64,000 bases of DNA from NCBI GenBank assembly GCA_964534125.1, contig CAZHOJ010000007.1:62001-126000 (forward strand), read 5' to 3'. Below the pieces are notes generated by a model, which saw only the letters and a list, made by a program, of their open reading frames with translations, did not search any database and had not been told where the DNA came from. The position numbers and the translations under genes are program-made. The DNA is from 2-02-FULL-55-14 sp964534125. GTDB lineage: Bacteria > Bacteroidota > Ignavibacteria > UBA10030. Shown here piece after piece: positions 9,098 to 16,330 of the stretch; positions within the stretch are counted from its first letter, which is position 1, and each line of letters begins with the position of its first letter.

Positions 9098-10066
9098 ATG
9101 CGTATCCTCGGCCGCACAGACGTCACTTCCCGCATCGGGCATGCCGACGTGATCGGACTGATGCGCAGGGTCTTTGAGGAGTTCGCGGCGGACCGGGTGC
9201 AGCTTCCGGACAGGACCGCTCTCGACGGAGCCGGCGAGAATGATACGGTGCTCGTCATGCCTGCTGCAGTCGCGTCCGCTGGCGGATTGGGCGCGAAGAT
9301 CATCAGCATCTTTCCCTCCAACGTGTCCCGTCACCTCCCTACCATCGCTTCACAGATCCTCCTTCTTGATGCGGAGACCGGGGCCGTCCGTGCGCTCGTC
9401 GATGGAGCGTCCGTCACAGAGCTCCGGACGTCCGCCGTTTCCGCACTGGCGACCGATATCCTGGCGCGGCCCGATGCTGCAACGCTCGGTGTGTTCGGTG
9501 CGGGCGTCCAGGCCCGGAACCATGTCCTTGCAGTGGCCGAGGTCAGGGACCTTCGTGAGGTCCTCGTCTTCTCGAGGACGCCCGCGCACGCAGCACAGAT
9601 GTGCGACGATCTTCGACAGAACTTTCAGGGACGGGTCATATTCAGCGTCACCGACGATGCTGCTTCGCTCGTCCGGTCCTCAGATATCATCGTGACGGCG
9701 ACGACGTCCAGGCACCCTGTCTTCAACGGAGCGGACCTCGTACCGGGCACCCACGTCAACGCGATCGGGTCCTTCAAGCCGTTCGTACGGGAGCTTGACG
9801 ATATCACTGTCACAAAGGGAACACTCTTTGCCGACATCCTGGACCACGCCCTGAGGGAAGCCGGGGACCTTATGGACCCTATCGCCCGGGGGGTGATCTC
9901 ATCAGCAGATGTCGTGGCAGATCTGCCGAAACTTGTCACGGGCGTCCATCCCGGACGAAAGGACAGGGAAGAGATCACCGTCTTCAAGTCCGTAGGGGCA
10001 GCGATGGAGGACATCATCGTCGCGGCGACACTCTGCGACATGGTCGAAAAGGAAGGAACGCCATGA
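9098..10066 (+). CDS. Ornithine cyclodeaminase/mu-crystallin family protein, probable pyrroline-2-carboxylate reductase
   Basis: The 322 residues follow the ornithine cyclodeaminase/mu-crystallin pattern. There is an N-terminal substrate domain with the GGLGAKI lysine block and DGASVTELRTSAVSALA, then a Rossmann domain with LGVFGAGVQARNH, and DIIVTATTSRHPVF and VNAIGSFKP. Family members include ornithine cyclodeaminase, alanine dehydrogenase and delta1-pyrroline-2-carboxylate reductase. The following gene encodes a trans-3-hydroxyproline dehydratase, whose product is pyrroline-2-carboxylate, so reduction of that imine to L-proline is the best assignment. It overlaps that gene by 4 bp (ATGA). 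The specific activity is inference from context. Confidence 0.85.
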   Translation: MRILGRTDVTSRIGHADVIGLMRRVFEEFAADRVQLPDRTALDGAGENDTVLVMPAAVASAGGLGAKIISIFPSNVSRHLPTIASQILLLDAETGAVRALVDGASVTELRTSAVSALATDILARPDAATLGVFGAGVQARNHVLAVAEVRDLREVLVFSRTPAHAAQMCDDLRQNFQGRVIFSVTDDAASLVRSSDIIVTATTSRHPVFNGADLVPGTHVNAIGSFKPFVRELDDITVTKGTLFADILDHALREAGDLMDPIARGVISSADVVADLPKLVTGVHPGRKDREEITVFKSVGAAMEDIIVAATLCDMVEKEGTP

Positions 10067-11106
10067 TGCGGATCGACCGGTTGTTCGGGTGGGTATCGCC
10101 GCCGGAGTGGGGGAGGATCGACTCGATTGATGCACATACCGCTGGTGAGCCGCTTCGTATCTTCTCGCTCCCGATCCCGGAACTGATGTCGGGTCCGATC
10201 CCGGCAAGGCGGACATGGATGATGGAGCATGGCGACAGTATCCGTCGTTCGCTCATGTGGGAACCGAGAGGCCATCGGGAGATGTACGGGGCGCTTGTCA
10301 TGCCACCTGAGCGGAAGGATTCGGATGTCGGCGTGCTGTTCCTCCATAATGAAGGATTCAGTACGATGTGCGGGCATGGCATCATCGCCCTGGCAACGGT
10401 ACTGGTGGAGACCGGAGCGATCCCTGCGTCCGGCGACACAACGACGATCCGCATCGATACGCCGGCGGGACGTGTGGTCGCAGAGGTCCAGACGAGGAAT
10501 GGCCGGGCCGTTTCTGTCTCGTTCGACAACGTTCCTTCCTTTCTATCGCATGACGGTCTGGAGCTCGACGTGCCGGGATGTGGACGGATCGTCATGGATA
10601 TCGCATTTGGCGGTGCGTTCTATGCGTATGTTCAGGCGGACCAGGTGGGTTCATCGTGCGCTCCGAACGACGTGGCGACACTTATAGCAGCGGGAAGAGC
10701 TATCAAGAAGATGGTTGCTGCACAGGTTGCGCTTGACCATCCGGATGATGAGCGGCTGAATTTCGTGTACGGGACCATCTTCATTGCTCCCTCCGGAAAG
10801 GAGGGCGTTCACAGCCGAAACGTTTGCATCTTCGCCGATGGTCAGGTGGACAGGTCGCCGACCGGGACCGGCGTAAGCGGCCGCTTGGCGATCCATCATG
10901 CCCGCGGGGAGGTGGCGACGGGGCAGAGGATCACCATCGAGAGCATCGTTGGGACCCGCTTCGTCGGAGAGGTCGTCCGCACGACGGTCGTCGGAAAGCG
11001 TGCGGCTATCATCCCGCGGGTGACCGGATCTGCATTCATCACGGGACAGCATTCCTTCATGCTCTCACCGGACGATCCGCTGAAGGAAGGTTTCATCCTC
11101 ACCTAA
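10063..11106 (+). CDS. Proline racemase family, probable trans-3-hydroxy-L-proline dehydratase
   Basis: This 347-residue protein belongs to the proline racemase fold: DAHTAGEPLR near the N-terminus, MCGHG with the first catalytic Cys at residue 103, and DRSPTGTGVSGR near the end. Racemases and 4-hydroxyproline epimerases have a second catalytic Cys in DRSPCGTG; here that position is Thr267. A Cys/Thr pair is the known mark of trans-3-hydroxy-L-proline dehydratases, which form pyrroline-2-carboxylate. The upstream gene overlaps by 4 bp and encodes the matching reductase type. The assignment is strong from active site plus context, though not measured. Confidence 0.87.
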   Translation: MMRIDRLFGWVSPPEWGRIDSIDAHTAGEPLRIFSLPIPELMSGPIPARRTWMMEHGDSIRRSLMWEPRGHREMYGALVMPPERKDSDVGVLFLHNEGFSTMCGHGIIALATVLVETGAIPASGDTTTIRIDTPAGRVVAEVQTRNGRAVSVSFDNVPSFLSHDGLELDVPGCGRIVMDIAFGGAFYAYVQADQVGSSCAPNDVATLIAAGRAIKKMVAAQVALDHPDDERLNFVYGTIFIAPSGKEGVHSRNVCIFADGQVDRSPTGTGVSGRLAIHHARGEVATGQRITIESIVGTRFVGEVVRTTVVGKRAAIIPRVTGSAFITGQHSFMLSPDDPLKEGFILT

Positions 11107-11125
11107 CGGCAGAAAGGGCTTCGTC

Positions 11126-12232
11126 ATGAAGATCGAACGCATCCGGGCCTATCGGCTCTTCTATCGCCTCAAGGATACGTCCTATGCCTGGTCGGGCGGC
11201 CATGCTGAGTCGGCGTTCGCGAGTATTGTCGTCGAGGTCTCCACAGATGAGGGGATCACAGGATTCGGGGAGGTCTGTCCCCTCGGGTCCGGCTACATGG
11301 AGGCGTTCGCGGCCGGTGTGATCCCGGGTATCAAAGAGCTTTCCTCCGTGCTTCTCGGTGAGGATCCGACCCGCATCCGGCACCTGAATGGCCGTATGGA
11401 CAATGCGCTCGGCGGGCATCACTACGTAAAATCGCCCATCGACATCGCTCTCTGGGACATTCTTGGAAAGGTCGCGGGTCAGCCTGTCGCCACGCTGCTC
11501 GGCGGACAGACGGTCAAGGACTATCCTCTGTACAGGGCGATCTCGCAACGCAGTCCCGACGAGATGGCCGCGGATGTTCAGAAATATCAATCAGAGGGAT
11601 ATGCACGCTTCCAGCTCAAGGTGGGGGGTGATCCGCAGGTTGATATCGGGCGAGTCCGGACCGTTCTGAAGGTCCTCCGTCCGGATGACGTGCTCGTAGC
11701 CGATGCGAACACTGGCTGGCTTCAGCACGATGCTATGAAGGTCGTCCAGGCGCTTGATGGAGAGAAGGTCTACATCGAGGCCCCGTGCAAGACGTACGAG
11801 GAATGTCTTGCCGTACGACGCAACACGCGGAATCCGTTCGTCCTCGATGAACTGATCACAGGCGTCGGACCCTTCCTGAGGGCGTGGGGAGATGGAGCGA
11901 TGGACGTGGTCAATATCAAGATCTCAAGGGTCGGGGGACTGACAAAAGCCAGGCAGTTGAGAGATCTGTGCGAGAGTCTCGGCATCGCCATGACGCTCGA
12001 GGACAGTTGGGGAGGAGATGTCACAACGGCGGCGATCGCCCATCTCGTTGGAAGCACGCAACCCATACACCTCTTCACGTCGACCGATTTCAACAGCTAC
12101 ATAGACATTTCGATTTCACCGGACGCTCCGCGCCGTCACGACGGGCGATTGACCGTCCCCACCGGTGCCGGACTTGGCATATCGGTCGACATGAGTGCTT
12201 TGGGGAAACCTATTGAGGACCTGAGGGCGTAG
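11126..12232 (+). CDS. Enolase-superfamily (MR/MLE) enzyme, possible cis-3-hydroxyproline dehydratase or hydroxyproline-betaine epimerase
   Basis: The 368-residue protein has an N-terminal capping domain and a barrel with the expected ligands: Lys165 in FQLKVGG, metal ligands Asp193 (VADAN), Glu218 (YIEAP) and Asp241 (VLDEL), and a second lysine, Lys265, in NIKISRVGG. Two opposed lysines place it in the muconate-lactonizing subgroup. That subgroup includes cis-3-hydroxy-L-proline dehydratase and hydroxyproline betaine 2-epimerase. It lies 19 bp after the trans-3-hydroxyproline dehydratase, which favours a hydroxyproline substrate. Dipeptide epimerase is an alternative but fits the context less well. 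Confidence 0.8.
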   Translation: MKIERIRAYRLFYRLKDTSYAWSGGHAESAFASIVVEVSTDEGITGFGEVCPLGSGYMEAFAAGVIPGIKELSSVLLGEDPTRIRHLNGRMDNALGGHHYVKSPIDIALWDILGKVAGQPVATLLGGQTVKDYPLYRAISQRSPDEMAADVQKYQSEGYARFQLKVGGDPQVDIGRVRTVLKVLRPDDVLVADANTGWLQHDAMKVVQALDGEKVYIEAPCKTYEECLAVRRNTRNPFVLDELITGVGPFLRAWGDGAMDVVNIKISRVGGLTKARQLRDLCESLGIAMTLEDSWGGDVTTAAIAHLVGSTQPIHLFTSTDFNSYIDISISPDAPRRHDGRLTVPTGAGLGISVDMSALGKPIEDLRA

Positions 12233-12237
12233 CGCAG

Positions 12238-12849
12238 ATGCCCGGCACGAACATCTTCGAACTGCGCGGCGAGCGCGTGGTGCTTCGTCCGCTCGCTCTC
12301 ACCGACGTCGCTGCATTGTCCTCCATCGCTTTTGAACCCGACCTCTGGATACACACACTGGTGGTCATCCGGAATGAGACCGACCTGCATGCCTATGTCA
12401 CGGCGGCCCTTGCGGCTCGGGATGCGGGTGTCGCGGTGCCGTTCCTGACCACCCTCGCAGACGGGACCGTGGTGGGAAGCACGCGGTTCGGGAACATCGA
12501 CAGAGAGAACAGGCGCGTGGAGATCGGCTGGACCTGGGTTGGCCGGCCGTGGCAGCGGACGGTTGTGAACACAGAGGCCAAGTACCTCATGCTCCGTCAC
12601 GCGTTCGAAGAGTGGAAATGCGTCCGGGTGGAGTTCAAGACCGGGACGACGAACACACGATCGCGTCAGGCGATCCTCCGCCTTGGTGCGCGGGAAGAGG
12701 GAATCCTGCGCCGGCACATGCTGCGGGCAGACGGATCATGGAGAGACACGGTGTACTACAGCATCCTTGACTCGGAATGGCCGGATGTCAGGAGCAGACT
12801 GCAGGACATGTTGAGGAGAGGAGCGGACGCCACGCCCAGCGGTCCATGA
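12238..12849 (+). CDS. GNAT-family N-acetyltransferase (RimJ/RimL type)
   Basis: This 203-residue protein starts with the RimJ/RimL-type opening GERVVLRPLALTDVAAL and has the central strand VGSTRFGNIDRENRRVEIGW. The acetyl-CoA-binding region follows (NTEAKYLMLRHAFEEW), then the N-to-R helix (NTRSRQAILRLGAREEGILR). It transfers acetyl from acetyl-CoA to an amine. It sits 5 bp after the enolase-superfamily gene and closes the operon. An acceptor among hydroxyproline metabolites is possible, but nothing in the sequence proves it. Confidence 0.85.
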   Translation: MPGTNIFELRGERVVLRPLALTDVAALSSIAFEPDLWIHTLVVIRNETDLHAYVTAALAARDAGVAVPFLTTLADGTVVGSTRFGNIDRENRRVEIGWTWVGRPWQRTVVNTEAKYLMLRHAFEEWKCVRVEFKTGTTNTRSRQAILRLGAREEGILRRHMLRADGSWRDTVYYSILDSEWPDVRSRLQDMLRRGADATPSGP

Positions 12850-12894
12850 GGAACGATGGGCGGCAGTGCGGAGGAAAGGATTACTTCATCCTCG

Positions 12895-13065
12895 GATTTT
12901 CAGCATTGGGTGATCTTTTCGGGAATCATCGCTAAGCAATGTCCAACGCCGAATGATGAATGATGAACGGCCGGGGGACGGAAGCAGTTCACCTGATAAT
13001 TGGAAATTCGTCTGGGGATATTGGCAGTTGCTTTTCTCGTGTTCGAACAGCAATCTCCGCTATAC
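12895..13065. repeat. Intergenic repeat, two diverged copies
   Basis: The 296-bp gap between the GNAT gene and the four-helix-bundle gene contains two degenerate copies of the repeat seen at 7280-7515 and 13531-13957. The first reads CATTGGGTG...AAGCAATGTCCAACGCCGAATGATGAATGATGA. The second reads GGATATTGGCAGTTGCTTTT...AACAGCAATCTCC. No open frame of interest is present. Its proximity to the larger tandem array suggests local spread of the element. Confidence 0.6.
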
Positions 13066-13145
13066 ATCCTCAGTGCTGATAAAGGACATGGGGATGCTGG
13101 TAGCATAGCCGCAACACATCTGATCCTATCTTAGAGGGGGGAACC

Positions 13146-13499
13146 ATGAGATACGATCTTGAGGAACGCCTGATCACATTTTCCGTCTTAATCATAGACG
13201 TTGTCGAATCACTGCCGAAATCGAGGGTGGGCAACCATATGGCAGGACAACTGATCCGTAGCGGGACATCTCCAGCCTTCAATTACGGAGAAGCACAGAG
13301 CGCAGAATCACGCAAAGACTTTGTGCATAAGATGAAGATCGTCCTGAAGGAACTTCGAGAAACGTCGATCTGCCTCGAAATAATTCAAAGGAAGGGACTT
13401 TGTCCCAGACGTCAACTGTCCAACTCAGCCCTCGAAGAATGCCGGCAGCTGATCGCAATTTTTGCCAAAAGTGTATCGACCGCAGAGTCACGCGGATAG
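13146..13499 (+). CDS. Four-helix-bundle protein (23S rRNA intervening-sequence family)
   Basis: The 117-residue protein matches the small four-helix-bundle family often encoded in 23S rRNA intervening sequences. Recognisable blocks are RLITFSVLIIDVVESLP, the central ...MAGQLIRSGTSPAFNYGEAQ..., and ...FVHKMKIVLKELRETSICLEII.... GAGGGGG five bases upstream of the ATG makes a good ribosome site. Such genes also occur, as here, as free-standing genes in intergenic repeat zones; the function is unknown. It lies between two blocks of the same intergenic repeat, which hints at mobility. Confidence 0.85.
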   Translation: MRYDLEERLITFSVLIIDVVESLPKSRVGNHMAGQLIRSGTSPAFNYGEAQSAESRKDFVHKMKIVLKELRETSICLEIIQRKGLCPRRQLSNSALEECRQLIAIFAKSVSTAESRG

Positions 13500-13530
13500 A
13501 TGGGACTCCAGCTTTTTCGTTGGTCGTCAG

Positions 13531-13957
13531 CGTTGGACATCGGGAGTTGCTGTTGCCTCGGCTGAAAAGCAATTTCCCACGCCCGATGATGAATGATGAG
13601 TGTCGGGGTTGTCGGCGCACTTCATTTCATCAATGGCCATTCAGCGTTGGACATTGGGAGTTGCAGTTGCCTCGGCTGAAAAGCAATTTCCCACGCCCAA
13701 TGATGAATGTCGGGATTGTCGGCGCACTTCATTTCATCAATGGCCATTCAGCGTTGGGCATCGGGAGTTGCTGTTGCCTCGGCTGAAAAGCAATTTCCCA
13801 CGCCCGATGATGAATGATGAGTGTCGGGGTTGTCGGCGCACTTCATTTCATCAATGGCCATTCAGCGTTGGACATTGGGAGTTGCAGTTGCCCCGGCCGT
13901 AAAGTAATTTCCAACGCTCAACGCTCAACGCTCAACGCTCAACGCTCAATGATGAAT
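13531..13957. repeat. Tandem array of 107-114 bp palindromic repeat units
   Basis: Four units begin at 13531, 13645, 13752 and 13866, with lengths 114, 107, 114 and a truncated last unit. Each begins CGTTGGACATCGGGAGTTGC or a close variant. A conserved centre (CGGCTGAAAAGCAATTTCCC) and CGCCCGATGATGAATGATGA follow, and each unit closes with TTCATCAATGGCCATTCAG. Unit 2 lacks one 7-bp ATGATGA-like block. CATCGGG and CCCGATG arms make each unit a potential hairpin. Together with the short flanks this fills 13500-13971; no gene is present. It is not a CRISPR array, because no unique spacers separate the units. Confidence 0.85.
13912..13946. repeat. Five tandem copies of CAACGCT
   Basis: Five perfect 7-bp copies of CAACGCT lie back to back inside the truncated last unit of the larger array, then run into CAATGATGAATAATGAG. 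This is a microsatellite likely to vary in copy number by slippage. Confidence 0.9.
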
Positions 13958-13971
13958 AATGAGCGGTTCCC

Positions 13972-14454
13972 CTACTCGTCCACCTGCACCTCGTACTTCA
14001 CCACCTCGTACGCCTTGAATGTGTCCAGCCAGGAATAGACCACGCCGGCAAGGTCGAGGCTCATCCCGATCAGGAAGATCACGAGCAAGAACGGCTGGAG
14101 ATTGACGAGAGGGAAGGTGAGGTCGAGACCGAGGAAGAGGGAGACGGCGACGAAGATGCCGATCGCTGAAAAGTAGCAGGCATTCGCATTGCGTACAAAG
14201 CGGGCGCGCTGTGTGAGGCGGGCAAGTTGTCGTGCAATGCTCTCCATGCGCTGGTTCTCCCGCGTTGAAAAATCCGGCTCGCCGGCACGGCCCAGCAGCC
14301 GCCGGCGTTCCTCATTCAGGTTGCGGATCCGGTTCAGGATCAGGGAGTACTTGTTGCTGACGGTCAGGAGCAGCAAGCCGGTGGCGTTGATCATGACCGC
14401 AGGGGCAAGAATGAGCTGGATAACTTCGGTGACGGACTGGGTCTCGGTGGGCAT
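13972..14454 (-). CDS. DUF2721 membrane protein
   Basis: From ATG 14454 the protein has 160 residues. It has an opening hydrophobic helix (LILAPAVMINATGLLLLTVSN), the conserved RxRNLNEERR cytoplasmic helix typical of DUF2721 and a second basic helix (RQLARLTQRARFVRNAN). Two closely spaced membrane helices follow near residues 95-145. The family is uncharacterised. In-frame codons upstream (to 14715) look non-coding, so the internal ATG that gives the usual DUF2721 N-terminus was chosen. It converges with the repeat array. Confidence 0.8.
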   Translation of the reverse strand: MPTETQSVTEVIQLILAPAVMINATGLLLLTVSNKYSLILNRIRNLNEERRRLLGRAGEPDFSTRENQRMESIARQLARLTQRARFVRNANACYFSAIGIFVAVSLFLGLDLTFPLVNLQPFLLVIFLIGMSLDLAGVVYSWLDTFKAYEVVKYEVQVDE

Positions 14455-14619
14455 GTGACTCGATGTTGATGTGGTTCCATGAAGATACCGAACTCTTGGA
14501 TGTGGTTCCATGCGCAGGAGGCTGGTCGCCAGACACGATGTCGTTCTCATCCCTGGGATGATGCTGCCACCTGACCCATCTTGCATGCCCGACCGTTTTT
14601 CCGGACATTGGACGGTACC

Positions 14620-16191
14620 ATGAAAAAACTCATTGCTCTCTCGACCGCCCTGCTCGCATTTGCGGCAGGCTGCACAACGTTCCGACCGGCGCGTATGGAT
14701 GCCCCGCCGGCACAACCGTACGCCGAGCGGGAATTCCGCGCTGCCTGGGTGGCTACCGTAGCGAATATCGACTGGCCCTCACAGCCAGGCCTGACGACTG
14801 AAGAGCAGAAGCGCGAGGTCCGGGCGATCCTCGATACGGCGGTCTCGATCGGACTGAACGCCATCGTGCTACAGGTGCGTCCGCAGGCTGACGCACTGTA
14901 TGAAAGCTCCCTCGAGCCGTGGTCGTATTTCCTCACCGGTGAGCAGGGAAAAGCCCCCGAACCGTTCTACGACCCTCTCACCTTCTGGGTGGATGAGGCT
15001 CACGACCGGGGCATAGAACTCCATGCGTGGTTCAACCCGTACAGAGTGCATGTGCGGCAGGGGGGACCGGTCTCGGAGGCGTCGATCGCGAACAGGAAGC
15101 CGCATCTGGTCCGTGTGCTCCCCAACGGCATGTACTGGATGGATCCTGCTCACCCGGAGACAAAGGACCACTCCCTGGCAGTGGTCATGGATGTCGTGAA
15201 GCGGTACGATATCGATGGCGTGCACTTCGACGACTATTTCTATCCCTACGGCGGAGAGAACTTTCCGGACGATAGTGTGTGGAAGGCATACGTGGCCGAC
15301 GGAGGGTCGATGTCCCGGTCCGACTGGCGCCGTTCCCAGGTGAACACCTTCATCGAGCGGCTGTATGCCTCGATCAAGGCGGAGAAACCTCATGTGAAGT
15401 TCGGCATCAGTCCGTTCGGCATCTGGCGGCCGTCGTATCCTCCTTCCATCGCGGGCTTCGACCAGTACGAAGGCCTGTTCGCCGATGCCCGGCTGTGGCT
15501 GAACGAAGGATGGGTCGACTACTTTTCCCCGCAGCTCTACTGGTCCATCAACCAGGTCCCGCAGAGCTTCCCCGTTCTGCTCGGCTGGTGGACGCGGGAG
15601 AACATCATGGACCGCAATCTCTGGCCCGGAGTGGCGACCTACAGGATGGTCAGGGAAGGGGGACTGGATGAGCTGGTGAATCAGATCATGGTAGCGCGTG
15701 GATTCCTGCCCGAGTCGCCCGGCCATATCCACTTCAGCTTCAAATACTTCATGCAGGACAGCACGGAGTTCAACGATGGACTGCGTACGACCCCGTATCG
15801 CCGGGGAGCACTGGTGCCGCCGTCCCCGTGGCTCGATGCGGTGCCTCCGGCTCAGCCATTCGTAAATGCCCGGACAGATTCGACCACGATGTACCTTGTC
15901 CTCTCACATCCGGACAAGGACGATGTCTTTCGATGGGTCGTCTACGAAGAGATGGGGGGACGATGGGGCTACACGATCCACAACCGGTACACCCTCGACC
16001 TCGAACTGCCGCTCTACCGTTACGTGGATGTGCCGGTGCGCGATGATCCTGACAGTGTCGAAACGAGGACGGATGTCCTGACTCAGGTCGCGGTCTCCGC
16101 CGTGGACAGGATGGGGAATGAGAGCGAGAAGATTTTCGTGCAGGCCCCGGCCATCGTCCCGCCTCCTCCGCCGGCAGCAAGACCGAAATAA
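14620..16191 (+). CDS. GHL10/DUF187 family glycosidase-like lipoprotein
   Basis: From ATG 14620 the 523-residue protein begins with a lipoprotein signal (ALLAFAAGCTTF). It continues with the GHL10 (DUF187) barrel: FRAAWVATVANIDWPSQPG, ...NAIVLQVRPQADALY..., ELHAWFNPYRVH, and DGVHFDDYFYPYG carrying the acidic residues expected at the active site. The C-terminal ~100 residues look like a beta-sandwich of fibronectin type. Relatives are predicted to act on peptidoglycan-derived or extracellular sugars; the substrate is unproven. The protein probably sits at the outer membrane facing the periplasm. Confidence 0.88.
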   Translation: MKKLIALSTALLAFAAGCTTFRPARMDAPPAQPYAEREFRAAWVATVANIDWPSQPGLTTEEQKREVRAILDTAVSIGLNAIVLQVRPQADALYESSLEPWSYFLTGEQGKAPEPFYDPLTFWVDEAHDRGIELHAWFNPYRVHVRQGGPVSEASIANRKPHLVRVLPNGMYWMDPAHPETKDHSLAVVMDVVKRYDIDGVHFDDYFYPYGGENFPDDSVWKAYVADGGSMSRSDWRRSQVNTFIERLYASIKAEKPHVKFGISPFGIWRPSYPPSIAGFDQYEGLFADARLWLNEGWVDYFSPQLYWSINQVPQSFPVLLGWWTRENIMDRNLWPGVATYRMVREGGLDELVNQIMVARGFLPESPGHIHFSFKYFMQDSTEFNDGLRTTPYRRGALVPPSPWLDAVPPAQPFVNARTDSTTMYLVLSHPDKDDVFRWVVYEEMGGRWGYTIHNRYTLDLELPLYRYVDVPVRDDPDSVETRTDVLTQVAVSAVDRMGNESEKIFVQAPAIVPPPPPAARPK

Positions 16192-16206
16192 GCCCACCCA
16201 AGAAAA

Positions 16207-16253
16207 AGCGTCTGTCCCTGCACCTGACATCATCAGGTAAGGGGACAGACGCT
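16207..16253. repeat. REP-like perfect palindrome between convergent genes
   Basis: A 12-bp perfect outer stem (AGCGTCTGTCCC at 16207-16218 with GGGACAGACGCT at 16242-16253) encloses an inner 6-bp stem (ACCTGA at 16222-16227 with TCAGGT at 16233-16238). It lies between the convergent GHL10 and histidine kinase genes and could end both transcripts, although there is no T-tract. The CTGTCCC core resembles REP palindromes mobilised by RAYT transposases; that link is inference, and no transposase is in the window. Confidence 0.75.
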
Positions 16254-16330
16254 CTGACACATCTTCCCTTCGCGACGTTACTTCATCCTCCGGGCCTGGC
16301 TGGCCTGGCGGGATTCCTTTCTGCAGCCTG

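Noticed and set aside
7720..9321. A 533-codon open frame on the minus strand over the NSS gene
   Set aside because: It overlaps the transporter and the next gene, and the translation is highly charged without any domain pattern. The plus strand has clear family motifs.
13531..13957. A CRISPR array
   Set aside because: The units are 107-114 bp and contiguous, with no unique spacers and no cas genes nearby.
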